This document shows, piece after piece, positions 14,744 to 28,215 of a stretch of 64,000 nt of DNA. Each line of letters starts with the position of its first letter. Position 1 is the first letter of the stretch. This DNA is from Anisakis pegreffii (taxonomy: Eukaryota; Nematoda; Chromadorea; Rhabditida; Anisakidae), in the NCBI GenBank assembly GCA_035041965.1, contig JAPYMA010002645.1, positions 1-64,000 of the forward strand, read 5' to 3'. The notes under the pieces are model-generated. The model did no database searches. It was not told where the DNA came from and was given only the letters and a program-made list of their open reading frames with translations. Both the position numbers and the translations under genes were made by a program.

Positions 14744-17700
14744 ATGGCATGTGAAGGAAGGGAGGTTAACGAATGTGACGAGGTAATCTACCTTCAAGTT
14801 GTTAACCTAATACACGGTGAAAGTTGTCAGATAACAGTAAACGTTATTTACAACGTTTAATTTCAATGATCACAAACTTATCATCGTTTCTAATTAATGT
14901 CAATTAAAAATGACATGATTCAGTGGAATGTTGATTGTTTTCTAAAAGTATTTAAATGATTACTTTGAGTTCCTGTTAATTGGAAGTGAAGCGTCGGATC
15001 CGTTTGCCGTCAAAATTATCAATCCTTTAAATGGTGTTTCTAGTTGGTCATATCGAGGCAGTGAACTTCAGTCAGCTGTTTCTGGTTTGTTTTTGTTGCA
15101 AATTGTTTTGAAGCTTTAAATTCAGATTTGTTCAGACGTCCTTTTTACGGAAACACTGAGCCATGTTATTATGTGTGTATGTGCGCGCGCATTGCATTAT
15201 GATGCGTACCAACAATTAAGTTATCAATTCTCCTCATTCGTAAACCAAATTAATCGGTTGTTTTTCGCATTATAATGTCGCATAAGTTTCAAAGTGAAGT
15301 GGTAAAGTTGACTTGAAGCGATAAAAACAGTAATACACTTAACTATAGGATGTGTTGAACCACTGGGTAATGCCGGTGATATAATTCTAATATCAGCAAA
15401 AGATAAGCCATTGGTGCACGCATTATCAGTAAACCCACATCGAAGACGCCATTTAAAGAGTGTTTTAAATGGTTCGGTTGAAAATATTGTTACTTCATCT
15501 GATGGTTCATTGGTTTTTATTAGTATTGGTGCAAAATTATTTGTATGGATGGTTAGTAAACGTTTTTAATTAATTTTTTATTGTCTCTCATTTCTAGTCA
15601 CTTGGTACTATACAACATTGTCGGTGAGGGATTTAATTGAATTTCCAACGTATTCCGAGATTCTCATTTTCCTGAATAAATATTCAAAATGACTTTCGCA
15701 TCTGATAACGAAGTCATTTTTTTGGTTCTCCAGAATTATTGACAGTAGTAGAATATTTCTCATCTAACAATAAGTAAGAGCGAAAAAAAGTGGTTTCGAG
15801 AGATTGTTGAAAGTGTCTTGTAATTCTAAGGATTGCTCCAGTTTGGTGAAGTAATCATTCATTGAACAGTTCCTCCAATTTGAAAGTTCCATTCCAGACT
15901 TTATAGTGATAAATTCTCGTTGACGGTAACAAGATATCGATGACTATGTAGAAGTGAAATCAGTTGAAGACGTTCAATAAATAATTCTTTATCGTGTTTG
16001 AAGGTTTGTACCGGTGAATTGATCAGTGTGATTGAGGCACACCACAGTAGAATATCGACCATGTGTTTAACATATGACAATGCCTTCTTAACAATTGGAT
16101 CTGATGATGGAACTCTTATCGTTTTTCAGTTTGCCGAGTCTGTTTTTCTTACTTATGCATGATTAATATTTACGTTTATTATCGTCTAGCTGATCATAAT
16201 TATCTATCGTTTACGATATTCATTATCATTAATAGCTATCACTCATTCAAATATGGAGTCCTTTCTTTGTATTAAATTTTCGCTCGATTGTTTTATAAAG
16301 TGGGAGGATTTTAACTCACTGTGCCTTGGGTGCTATCTGTGCACATAAAGTGATTGTATGAGTTGAATGCATTCACAAATGATTTAAGTTTAAATCAAAA
16401 CGTTTGCGGGATATGAGCATTTGTTACGATATCTATTACCGTTTTTGGTTTGGTTAAGAACTTCTGTTCAGAAATGACTGTTCATCCGTAAAACTTCTCA
16501 TTTCACCAATTATGATTTAGTTCTGATTTGTCGATGATGTGCAAAATATTTTATCGTACTCGATAAACACTTTTAAATTTATTCTGTAGAGATATATGCA
16601 TGTAATTTCATCAGTCGTAAAATTTAGTTTGGTACATTGGAATATCGGTAGTTTTGAAAAGTGTAAACCGTACCGTGAATGGAGAGTGCACTCGTTATCA
16701 GTTAAGAGAGTTTGTTGCAATCGGTTCGGTGACTCAAGGATTATTTCATGCGCATTAGATCACACTATAGCAATACATTCCATTCTCAGGAATCAATGTT
16801 TACTTAAGGTTGTTTGATTTGTAATTCGAGTAATCTGTCAATATTTATGCTTCACCTAAAAAGCACAGTTTTGTCAAGAATTTTTGGAAATAGTCTTTTT
16901 CATATTTTGATAGAAACTTGAGAAAGCGGCATTCATATTTGCGATTGATGAAGAATGTATTCAGATAAGTGGTGATGAACCGTTAACATGTTGTACGGTC
17001 GATGCTTTGTCAAGATATTTAATTATTGGAACAAGCAAAGGTAATATCGCGCAAATCAGTTTGTATGTGAAGGTATCATTATTGTCGTGTCATTTTTGTT
17101 TTTTCCGTTGTAATCTTCGATTAATTGCATTCAACAATGCTATGCTACTTTTAGAGTTACTTACAAGCTTTCATCGTGAACGCTTACAAGTTCTCTCAGT
17201 CAGAGTTTAATTGTTTATATGAAATATCTGATTAGGTACATGAATGGTTTTGCAGAGTAACGTTTCTGAACGAATGATTGTTACGAGTGGCGGAGATAGT
17301 GATGAATTACCGATTTTTGCCGGACACTCTTCTGAGATTACGTGTTTGGATGTGAATCGTGATGGTAAATTGCTTGCATCTGGTGACAGTCGAGGATTTT
17401 ATTTCATTTGGGACGTTCTGAGTCGACAGTGCATTATATCAACACAAATGAGAGGTACCCCCACACATCTCTTCTTTTATTCATCACTCTTTCATTGTGT
17501 TCATTGTTATCACTTATTAGCTTTAAAATATTTTCCGTCAGATTCTATTCACGCCTTGAACATGCTCATTTACGTAGTGAAAAGATCCTTTATCAAATAG
17601 GTGGAATGGATACTAAAAAATATTGAGCATGTTATGTTTCATTTTGTGCATTCAAATTTGCTTTTCGTTAGAAATTTTATTTCATTTCACGTTAATTATT

Positions 17701-18763
17701 GGGTGATATCTATCGAATAGAGCTGACTGCTTCAATTTAATAATGTTTCAGAATTGCAAAACTTTCAAAACGATACCCTAAAATATTCAGCAATTGTTAC
17801 TTGTATTATTATAGGTAGTATAAGCAAATTACTGTTTATTTGGGATTGGCCGAGTATAACAGATAAAGACTATGTCACACCAAACGTTCCATTAGCAACG
17901 CTTAAACGGCAACAGTCTCAACCAGAAGTACCAAAACAAATTATTATACCTCCAAGAAGATCTTGTGATCCTCGACTGGATGACGATGAAGTAATTTTTT
18001 TTGAATTTTATGAACATGACATCTTTGAGTTCAGATCATACGTGATCAATCATTCCTGATTTTTAATCTTTTGCTTTGATCACCGTGCTGATTGGAGCCT
18101 GAAGTGTGCTTTGATTCCGATTTTCTTGCTCTCATTGTATTTTCAAATTGACGCAGATCATCGTTATAAATGTGAACAGTCTCGATTTGATGCTTTTGAA
18201 GAAAACAGTTTGGAAAGGGTTACTGCATCGAAGAAAGAGTAATCTGTGAAATAGTTGAATTCATCCGTTACTACTTTCAGAAATTCATTATCAGTGATCT
18301 CGATCGACGCATCGACGATTTTAACATGCAGCAGGTGAGAATCACCTTTCCTTTTTAATTTGTCGCATTGATTGATAGATGTTTGAATATTACTGTTTAA
18401 ATTAAACTGGAATATGTCGTAGACCCTCAGAATCTTTTCAGATTTTGCTCTTATTATGTGAGAATCATCTTTTAAAAGACTTCAATTCGGCTTTTAAAAG
18501 TATAATGTTTAATTTACTGATACATTGCTTTTCAGGAAGTTAATAATTCACAAATGAATAAAGCAGAACAGATGAAAGAATTGGAAACGAAATTGGTGAC
18601 TGAGCAAAGTAAAGCGTCGGATGGTGATAATGACATAATGATAATAGATGACGATCACGAGAATGAACAGCTTCGAGCACTTCAGAAACGAATCAGTGAA
18701 TTAGAGCAAATCAACCAACAGCTATATGATTACGCTGCAAATCTGATTTTAGATACTGAATAA
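14744..18763 (+). CDS. WDR18: WDR18/Ipi3 (PRO-1-like) WD-repeat protein, 11 exons
   Basis: WDR18/Ipi3 is a WD-repeat subunit of the nuclear Rix1/PELP1-TEX10 complex used in pre-60S ribosome maturation; the C. elegans counterpart is PRO-1. Exons: 14744-14782, 14970-15084, 15349-15551, 16004-16141, 16590-16808, 16914-17072, 17256-17454, 17752-17990, 18180-18218, 18281-18334, 18536-18763. Phases agree and give 543 aa. The N terminus (NPLNGVSSWSYRGSEL) fits the family's first blade. WD blades are visible at GSVENIVTSSDG...LFVWM, HHSRISTMCLTYDNA...GSDDGTLIVF, and GHSSEITCLDVNRDGKLLASGD...FIWDVLSRQC. The last exon ends in a short coiled coil (LQKRISELEQINQQLYDYA) typical of WDR18. Exon 1 is inferred from an in-phase donor only. 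The predicted protein is longer than the human one (about 430 aa), mainly between blades. Confidence 0.9.
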
Positions 18764-18786
18764 TCGAGCAGTCATCCATTCGATCG

Positions 18787-18832
18787 TTCACTGGATATGT
18801 TGTGGAATGTTCACTGGATATGTTGTGGAATG
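18787..18832 (+). repeat. Tandem duplication in the WDR18 3' UTR
   Basis: The word ttcactggatatgttgtgga occurs twice in direct succession, shortly after the stop codon at 18763. It looks like a recent slippage duplication. Confidence 0.85.
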
Positions 18833-19208
18833 TCATTGAAGTATTCACTTTTGCTTAGTTCTTTCGCTGATACGTTTGATTTGAAAGTATTCTTCATCGG
18901 GCAGTATTTCGCCCATAAGTAGCCGTTCATTCATGAATTTATCATATAGACTGTTGGATATTTGAATATTACTGTTAAAATGAAGCATGATATGAATATG
19001 GACTTATGGAATGGGCATGGATGCTTGTTTCGAATTACTGTGCTTTATGAAGATGGTGGTGTGTCGTTTGGTTGTTTGTTTTTAGTTGTTGTTTGTTCAT
19101 ATTGTTGTTATTTGTGGTCTTCATCAAACTTACATCTTCAATTCTTTTGGAACATTGACGAGAAAATGTCATGTTAGTCGTTGATATCAGATAAATAATC
19201 TTCTAAAT

Positions 19209-19607
19209 CAGTGGTTCTCGTCCTGCTTCCTTCACCCGCACCCCTTTAAAAATTTTGAAATATCCTCGCACCCCTCACAACAATGGTTAATTCAATAATG
19301 AAAGTAAACGCGATCAAAAGAATTTTTTAATAATCAGCCTTTAATAACTTGTACGAAAGAGTCATCTGGAAAAGGAAAAATATTACAAAAGAAGTAAAAG
19401 TCACAAAAACTCAATGAATTTTCATCCATGCATGAAACCTTTTGAAAAATGTTTACATTGAAGTTCATTTTCTTATACTTTAGACACACAGTTCAGCACC
19501 CCACCCTGCTTACCTTATTGTTTAAAAAATGAAATGCTATATTGCACCCTCTGGAGTATTATCTCGCATCCATTAGGGATACAAGCACACCTGGTTGAGA
19601 GACCCTG
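19209..19607. mobile_element. hAT-like MITE, copy 1
   Basis: It begins CAGTGGTTCTCGTCCTGC and ends with the imperfect inverse GGTTGAGAGACCCTG. The flanks are ttctaaat (19201-19208) and ctctaaat (19608-19615), an 8-bp target-site duplication with one mismatch. An 8-bp duplication and a CAGtGGTTCTC terminus are typical of hAT elements. No transposase is present. Confidence 0.8.
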
Positions 19608-19758
19608 CTCTAAATTAATCGTACGACAAAGTTTAAAATTTGGTTGTTATTATGAGTCGTCTGCACAGAGTTGTTTGTTGAAGTGGCATGATAGAGAACA
19701 GCGTTTCTATATCGCATCGAACTGATAACAATGACAACCAGTGGATCATCACTTATGC

Positions 19759-20365
19759 CGGTGGTTCTCATAGGGGGTGGAATTACCCATTTTGGGTAAT
19801 TTGGAGGTGTCAGTGGGTATTGGGAAATTAGCATTCCGTGTAATTGTTATGTTGTGATAGAACGCTATTGTGATGGTGCTTTTAACTCTGATGTGTAAAT
19901 GCGGTTGGTTGAGGGCAACACCATTTCTGAGTATCATTAGCTCGTCCGGGCCCAACAGAGTTTTTATTAGTTTTTCATTCTTTTCCTTGCTGCTAAAATC
20001 ACTCTCACAGCTTTTATCACCAAAAGTGTTCTCTTTTGCTAATTTTTCATTCATTTCACTCAACAATTAAAGTCAAATTCTCATTCTATCAAATACACTC
20101 TATAATTGATTATTTAACTGTCGAACGTTGTTGAGCAATAATATTCGATTGCTGGTTGTATTGTTGATCTCGACTGTCAACACTCGAATATGTTTTCATG
20201 CAATCATAATCGATTGCAATAATGAGGATCACAACGGTCTAAGAGAAGGTCTAGCCATGTCGAATACCGTCATGGTGTTCTTTTATCAGGGGAAGAGGGG
20301 GGGGTAACGGAGGAGTACCAGATCATCAAAAGAGGTAATGGAGCACCCGAACGTGAGAACCACTG
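19759..20365. mobile_element. hAT-like MITE, copy 2
   Basis: It starts CGGTGGTTCTCATAGGG and ends CGTGAGAACCACTG, an inverted terminal repeat. It is flanked by a perfect 8-bp duplication acttatgc at 19751-19758 and 20366-20373. It lies about 150 bp from copy 1 and carries a related terminus. The minus-strand ORF inside it has no transposase motif. Confidence 0.88.
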
Positions 20366-20639
20366 ACTTATGCTTTTCGAGTACCTGATTCGACTTTAAA
20401 GGCTCAACTGCATATGCAATAGCAGTCGTCTCTGGATCCTTGCACAGTTTTGCAGTGCATCATCGTTTCTTTCGCCGTTCACTGTCAACAATCCGTCGCT
20501 CGTAAGAGCCTCACAACTAGCGAAATGTCATTGCAACATTTTGATAGTTGTACGGCTCTAACAAGTTCAGTACCCACTCTAGTGGAAAGTGTTTCCCAAC
20601 CTGAGAACCTCTACGCGATACCCTCATATTTCCTTCCAC

Positions 20640-21115
20640 GTGAATGAAGTTTGCTTTAATGCTGGTCGATGGCACATCATCTCCTAAAGAGGATTGCGAA
20701 TTTTCAGCCCTTATGGAAAATCAGCAATTGCTGCACGGGCCTCCATCTGTTCCTGACCGTCTATTTTTTGCAGTAAAAGTGGACTATAACTGTCGACTAA
20801 ATTATTCAGTCGCTCTCGTATCGATCCTCAATTTGCTTTCCATCAACATCGTTTTTGTTGATGCTATATAATTAGTAATTCTGTGCACACACCAAATTCT
20901 TGTTTTAGTAAATGCAAAAAGAATTGTTCGACGTGAATACGGTGCTGTTCTATCCAACATCTGAATGTGCAAAATTATTTCATAACGATACGAACGAATT
21001 CAATATTCTGTATTGTAATGCTAATAGCACGCAACAGAAACACATTCGAATAATTCATTTCGAAATTGACAATTGTCCATACCGATTGCATCAATTATTA
21101 ATAATAAATCAATGA
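20640..21115 (+). CDS. Possible small unidentified coding region
   Basis: Two short open stretches lie on the plus strand between the MITE pair and MMADHC: 20644-20871 and about 20909-21115. The second follows a fair acceptor (cttgttttag) and ends at a stop. Its composition is protein-like (SECAKLFHNDTNEFN), but no domain is recognised, the two frames differ, and no donor clearly joins them. It may be a 3' exon, a decayed gene, or chance. I would not rely on it without transcript evidence. Confidence 0.2.
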
Positions 21116-21644
21116 ATAAAATCGGAGAAATTGCATTTCTAAAAAATCGTATGGTGTTGGGATGTTAAAGGCATTTCAGTTTGTATAATAAATTAGACTT
21201 ATCGTATGTATACCCGCAAAAGTTAACTACTGAACACTCGATGACTAGGCAAAATGGGATCAAAACGTAACGAGTAGGGAGAGGCGATACTCAGTGTGGG
21301 AAGAGAAGTAGGAAAGAATCATTTGTAGTAATCAACGAGCTAAACATGAATGAACAAGTGGAAACCATGAGTGCAAATTAAAGAATAATAACGTTAACGA
21401 AGGTGCTTTCATCAGGCTTATAAATGTCTGGTAGAGCATAGTGATGTGAGTATTCTATCGAATTTTTTGAACCCTACTTTGGAAAATACATTTTATACAG
21501 CAGCATTGCTACAACACATTTCTAATAATTCAAATGATACATGCTTCAAAGAGATATGAATAGAAAATGAGTAGTAAATATGGAAGGATTAAATTGACTG
21601 GGCGATCAAATAAGGACTGATCAAATGAGACGATAATCACTAAT

Positions 21645-24600
21645 TTAAGCAGCATTAACTTTCGCCAAGATCTCGCTCACAGCTGGCGAATCGATTGGTG
21701 CGTTCGTGAAGATCGTTCCCACAAACACCATCTTGCCCCACAACTTGTGCGCGATAATCTGAACATGGTGCGATATTTCACGATAAATTAAACGAATATG
21801 ATTTCATTTTATATAACAATATGTTTGATCTGGTTGCATCGACAATGTCGGAATGGAAAAATTACCGACGACTGAAGTTAATGGCTGATCGAGATGCTTT
21901 TAATTCAATGCGTTCGGTACAAAACACTTGAACGCTCAATCTGTTTACTCGTCTCTTTCGAGTAATCATCTGATAATGTCACCCCATCCACTATCACACG
22001 TCTTATTAATGCACCATTATAAACATGCGATTCAACGTCTCAATAAGCGAAACAAACAGTGCCAACCGCAAGACGTAAACTATCATCGATCCTTCATTAG
22101 TCCGCAAACATCTAATCAACCCACATCCCATTTTCAAAACATTTATCCATCGATTGCAAAAAAGCTGACCAGCAAAAATCAATTGGCTTATAATAATGAA
22201 AGGATTCGGTTTACGCGTTTATCATCGCAACTCATCTTGTTTAGTGCGTATGCTTATGCTAAAAAACGTTTCACTGATGCCATCCGACTGCAACTGAACG
22301 ATCGCAATGAGAAACTTACCTTACAACATCCCATATCGGTAATATCAAAACCAAGACTGCGATATTCGTCATCTGTCGTCTGGAGCGTCACTTCTGATTC
22401 TGTCTTGTTCAGATACTTAAAATACAATAGTTGTACTCATTCGCGCTATCATGAACTCATGCACCCTTCTCAAATCATTTCGCCCCGTTCCTATCACCAT
22501 CACTCAGTACACAGAATCGAGACATGCGCTTGCACGATCAAAGAAAGTAACTAGAATTCCATGTAAACAATAGAAGTACGAACTGCTTTTCCAGTGGTCG
22601 GGTCAACGAAGTCAGCCCAATATCCGAAACTCTTCAGGGCGTTACAAGCGGCAACAGCTGATTCGATGAACTGCAATTGAATTCAGCGGTGTTAAGCTAT
22701 TAATCACGGCATCATTGCAGTAGTACTATAGTTATTGCGTTTAGAATAGATAAACAACAACGATAAGGCAATAAAATTTTCGAAGAAAACGCAACACGAC
22801 AATAACTCACTGCATTTGTAACGGCCAACCATTCCACTTCCATATTAGCACTCCAATAACTCATATCATTTTCAGTCTTTTGTGTCACATTCAATACCGA
22901 CATTTTGTCAACGTCGTGTCCAGGGAAAAGCTCAGAAGCTTCTTCAATTAACGAAACTTTTTTCATAAATTGTTTCTGGCGTTAATGAGAACACTTAGTC
23001 AAGTGCATTGTTGATGATTCTAATTGTTTTTGAACGTCGGTAATGAATAGCCATGAAAGTTATCATTTAAACATCGATGGTGATAAGCAAGCAGACGAAC
23101 AACCCAATGCTCTTGTCTGATCCTATCGACAGTACACAAAACTGCTCACCACCAAATATTGTCAAATAATTAGTTGACAAATGAGAAAGTGCGATGCTGA
23201 TATAATTACTGAAGCATTTCACTGCGATGTAATTTCATCCAATAACGAGGACATAATACAAGCATCGAAATTAACCGATCTGTCCGTACGTAACGATATC
23301 ACGTGAACTACAACTAATCCATACTCTTCGCGAAAGCTCATTTTCAACTTCGTAGATTATGAAGCAGTTCATGTATATTCAGATCGGGAATGCTTACACG
23401 TTTACGAACGAACTGACTATTTGTTTGACAAGTTCACCACATTATACTAGAAAACACCATCATAACAAAAATTTCAACAAAAATTTATGTAAAGGAAGAA
23501 TATCAACTAACTCTTTTTCATTTCATCGGGGCAATTGATCACTTTCACCTCAACACTTCTATCAGTGATCTCATTGGCCTTCAATTCGGACGATGGTTTT
23601 ATTTGCACTTCTGCTGCTGGAAGTGGTTGCACTGATGCTATTATTTCTGGCTGAGCCTGAAGAGGATATTTTGCAACTCTCAGAGATGTATTACTTGAGG
23701 AGTCATATATTATGCATTTAAATAATTTGCAGATTTATTGTTTTTTTTACAGATTCATATGATTCTTAAGTATAGAGAAAATAATGAGATGAAGATGTAA
23801 AAAGTAGCTTCACATGAAGAAAAGGCCAACATTTTTATAAGCGATTTGTGATGTTACTCCACCGGGGAACGGATACTGTTTGTTGCCTCCGAGGATCGCG
23901 TTTTGAGCAACTGAAAGAATTTCTACAGTATTGGCTCAGCTGCACAGTTTCACTTTGGATCAATGAAAATAACAACGAAAAAATCTTGATTCAAGCATTA
24001 AACACTTTAATTTAAAGAACTATGATTTGTCATAATGAATGTTTTTACGCAGAAATGTTTTCAGTTTAAGATGAAGATTTTCTCATGATAATGCTTATGA
24101 AAAGAAGATTGCTAGAGAACACAGAAGAGTTGGTAGAATGACAAAGCAAGCGACCATTGGTTCGTGGTTCCAGAACGTGTCGTTCGACTGCTGGTTGCAC
24201 GGATAGAACACGCAGACGTGATGTCAGCTGGCGGATATTCGAGCAATATGCACTCACCTTAACTTCACTACTCAGTCATTTTTAATACTAGTATGATCAT
24301 CATTGCAAGACTCAGAAAGCATTGAGTTGATACTGTTTAATTAATCTTTAGCATTGCACCGACATTTATTTGGACTTGATTTCGCTTTCTACGACCGGCA
24401 ACTTTCGTAAAATTTTTTGCATATTTAATGTGAAGAATGTATCGAAAAAAGAAGTGCAATTGCCTGCGCACAAGGGGAACTCTGATTCAACAAAACTGTC
24501 ATTCGACAAGTGAATAAAGATATAAGTGAACATTAATCGATGCATCATATGCATTCGAGAGGGAATAATGCTTGTTGTTTTCAATGAAGGGTGTGATCTT

Positions 24601-25710
24601 TTCACGTGCCTATAACAAACTTTCAGTGGAATTCGTTCCATTGCTTACAACATCGGAATGATTTAAGAAAATACTCCGTTATCTTTTGCGATCAACCGTT
24701 CATTCGGTTCACTTGCTCGGAGCAGCAAATGCAGTGAAGAACAGAAATGAGCAGTGACTAAAAAATGTGTGTTTTGGCCAGCCGTTCGCATATGATCTAA
24801 CATAACGATAAGAAGTTATATGGTCTAAAAGTGAGCCGCTCTTACATTCATTATGACTCCATCACAGCTTTCATCGATTGCAAGCAATCACGTCATACTT
24901 TAAAAAAGCCATCTAGATGAAAGTTCAAAATGTGTTTCGGTTACAACATCTACGACAGCTGTTATTGAATGTAAAAACGAGTTCATTTTATGCTCACACA
25001 ATAAATAACTTAGCACTTGGCACGTTGGAAATCAGGTGATACACATCAATATTTGTTCACTTTGTGAATTTTTCCAACTGTTGTCAGACCGAAATAGCCA
25101 AATAATAATCCTTGTGCAATTCATTTAGTCTTTTTGAGACAGATGCAAATACGTTTCTACCTGATCAAGTAGTTAAAAGATTACTCATATTGTATTAAGT
25201 CGTATCTAGTGTTATGGTCGAGTAATATTCACGGTAGTGATGAGATCTCAGTGGCATTCAGTCATCACTTATGAGTAACACTTAATTAGTTCCTTGTGTG
25301 TGTGTTCAATACTTAATTTCCGCACTGATTAACTTCGTGAACAACACACAGCACTGCGTCATCGAACGACCACTAACTATAACGCTGACAAAATTACCAT
25401 TTCAGTTGTCTAATAACTGACATTAACACTTACACTCAATTATATAGACGTTTAGTTGTGCCATTCACACCCAATCATACCACACAACTCACCTACCTTT
25501 CGAATCTGTTTCAGTCACAATCACCTAATGCATCATAACAACCAGCAACAAAACGATAATTCCCAACCAACTAAGTGTTTATAATACGACAATAAATCGG
25601 TGATCTTGTGATCGTTTCTCATTGGTAATATATGAAGGGATTGCAATCAGAGAGGAATAAGTGAACAAGTAATAACACATAATAATAACCTTGGAAGTGC
25701 GAAGAGCCAT
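21645..25710 (-). CDS. MMADHC: MMADHC (cblD) cobalamin-trafficking protein, 8 exons
   Basis: MMADHC partners MMACHC and steers cobalamin to methionine synthase in the cytosol or methylmalonyl-CoA mutase in mitochondria. Exons in coding order: 25710-25690, 24227-24155, 23910-23858, 23656-23512, 22956-22811, 22670-22584, 22415-22320, 21758-21645; phases agree and give 244 aa. The core matches the family closely: SVLNVTQKTENDMSYWS, SFGYWADFVDPTTGKA, DDEYRSLGFDITDMGCCK and HKLWGKMVFVGTIFTNAP. The GCC motif holds the cysteine known to contact cobalt in human MMADHC. The first two exons (MALRTSK, then LTSRLRVLS) are basic and Ser/Thr-rich, fitting a mitochondrial presequence, but they rest only on phase and splice consensus. 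The exon 4/5 junction is also uncertain. Length is a little below the human protein (296 aa). Confidence 0.9.
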
Positions 25711-26870
25711 TTTGTTGAGTTTGAGGATGACGGCACAGTAGTCAATTGATAACACCACACTGCGTTGCTCAACGCTGAAAGAATGAATGAATTGCAAGAC
25801 GAACCGAAAGTTTATCAATATTCATTTCATTTGAAGCAAACAAAAGTACTTGATATTTGTGACTGTATGGAAATATGAGTGTTTTAGGTGCAGTTAGGCA
25901 ATGGAACAATATGAAAACATCACGTTCTACCTGGTATACAAACACTGAAAGAGAATATGTAATCGGAAGAGATGAATTATTTGTTTGTGCATTTCGAGAG
26001 TTCAAAAAATACAACCAACGCGAGACAAACAATAAAAACTAGCTGTCAGTTGATTACGTGTACAAATTCATATCGTTTGAGCACGCACATATCTTTCTCG
26101 TTTTACATGCATTCAACAATGAAAATTGAACATTTATTGACGAAGTTTAAAATAGCGAATTTTAAAAACGAACAAATAAATAAGTGAATATTGACATTAC
26201 AATTAACAAAAAATACAGTAAAATACTGCTGTAAGATTGCTGGCGTTAGAACGCCATCATCAGTCACAGAATGTTTGTTGGGTAGAGTTATCAAAGTAAC
26301 GGAACAGTCAGGATACTGAACGGGTTATGTGAGGGCGAAGGATTAATATGAAGCGAGACGATTGACGTGAATAAAGTGAGGGAGAAATATGATAATTATG
26401 ATTTTAGTAACGGTATAATATTGGATTTAAAATGGTGATGTTAATAATGCAGATAGGAACAACATTATTTATTGACAAAAACAACAGGAATAGGAAAACA
26501 TTAATAGTAAAATAATAATAACATGATGGTAATCGTACTAATATTGCTGTTGATAATTTCAATAAGAACGAGAGTAGTAGTCAGTGGCTTAGCTAAGGGA
26601 TGAGGATTGCGGGGGGGGAGGTTGCGCAGGGATCGCGCGCTCCCTATGCCCCGTCCTAGAGGATAGAAGAAAAAGGAAAAAGAAGAAGGAAAGAGAAAAG
26701 AAAAGAGAGCAATGGAGAAGGAAGTGGAAAAAAGAAAGGAGAAATGAAATGAGCGGAAGGAAATGAACGTAGAAAATCCATCCCTATTGTTATGCGCCAG
26801 ACTAGTGCTACAAATCGCAAGATCTGTTGCGCTGACCCCCTAACGAATGCCCTATCGTTAGCCATCAACA
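25711..26870. other. MMADHC 5' flank and low-complexity sequence
   Basis: On the minus strand a TTTCAG-type site lies about 70 bases upstream of the proposed MMADHC ATG and could serve as a leader acceptor. From about 26580 the sequence becomes G-rich, opening with agtggcttagctaaggg, which resembles a transposon terminus. It continues into a purine-rich run (26660-26760). No gene is supported. Confidence 0.4.
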
Positions 26871-26879
26871 GGCAAATTT

Positions 26880-28215
26880 TGTGCATCGGTCAGTTTCACT
26901 TCGTGGTAATCGAAGTTCGGTTCGCTGACACCATCGATCGAGCAGTCCATTTCGGTCGTGGTTGGGTCCCATCGATTTTCAGGAGCCCGAATTCGGTGTT
27001 ACCCGACAGTCGATGGCCTCGTTCGGTTTCGTTCGGTGGCATCGAAATTTGTTGCTCGCTAGCCACCGACCGAACATTCCGTTTCCATTACGTTCGCGGG
27101 CCGCCGAATTTTGGTGGCCATCGAAAATCGGTTTTTTAGGTGTACCAAAAATCAAATTTTCTCGACCTCGTTCGACAGGAACTTCTTTAGATGCGTCCAA
27201 GGACGGAGCTCCACGGACCGCATTATCGTTCCTAACTGCGCCAACTAATGCGGCATAGTCACAGCTCCAAGTCAAGCATAAATAAAAATTTATCAATTGA
27301 GCAATACCAGCAGTAATTCAGTAACTTTATGATGAAATCAACTTCATTAAAAACGACATCATAGATAGGTCATAGCAACAAAAACAACATCATAACAACA
27401 TTACAGACAAAAATAATGACTCCTTCAAAAACAACAACTCCCTTCTTTATTCAAATCATAGTCATCACCATCATCATCCAAATAATCACCATTCCTTGGG
27501 CTATTATCAAAATAGTCACAATCAAAAAGCCAACTGCATCACTCTTTGTTCGCTACATATGTATCGTTCAGTGTTGTACAATAATGGCCTTACAAATAGG
27601 TGCTGTGTCGTTACTGTTTTTACTACTATTACTATTTCCTATTATATTACTGTTATCATTATTACTATTACTATCATCATCGCCCACTCTGGGAACAGTG
27701 TCCTTGATCTCGTTTTCTGTAACCATACTGATGTTTTTTTCTGATACTGAAGTATGTAAACCTTTCAGCGATCACCGTACCGAGTTTTTCAAAATTCATA
27801 TTCAAAAGCGTCGTCGTGCTGACACTCGACAGCAATTTCATTACATCATATCAAATACAGACTGCTCTTCAAAATTCTGCTGTCTTAATGTAGCAAATTC
27901 TCATCTATTATCACGTCACATACATTTATCGAGTAATTGGCACAGTCATATACCGTCATCTGCATCTCTTCACGTGAGAAATACACGGAACAGTGTTATA
28001 GCGGCAGACCTAACGATTAATCTATTCAATTAAAGTATTAACAGAGTATAGAACAAGGGTTCATCGTTTCATGATCATTGATGAACGAGCAATTTGTTTG
28101 CCAGCCATTGAACAGACTCATTTAGTTTCGATCGGTGACACTGAAATTTGTTCTTCGCTTGCCACCCATGCAACTGCCTTTTCCGGTTGTGGTCGAGGAC
28201 TGCTGATTTCCGGGG
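26880..28215. repeat. Interspersed repeat family A, long copy
   Basis: The repeat is rich in cggtcgg/ccgaccg and tcgaaattt words. Its left block (26880-27262) resembles 38815-39240 and 41215-41500, sharing tcgacctcgttcgac and ctaatgcggcatagtcac. Its right block (27940-28215) resembles 39489-39582 followed by 40068-40210. The middle (27300-27940) is low-complexity with a trinucleotide-like texture and produces a spurious 205-codon ORF. It probably derives from a transposon, but no transposase is seen. Confidence 0.75.

Noticed and set aside
21928..22554. 208-codon plus-strand ORF, the longest in the window
   Set aside because: It lies antisense across MMADHC exon 7 and its introns. Residues are Ser/His-rich without domain features, and the opposite strand has clear homology.
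26656..26886. Minus-strand ORF rich in Phe/Ser/Pro
   Set aside because: It is a translation of a purine-rich simple-sequence run.
27416..28033. 205-codon ORF with apparent membrane segments
   Set aside because: It arises from low-complexity att/atc repeats in the middle of a family A repeat; hydrophobicity comes from composition.
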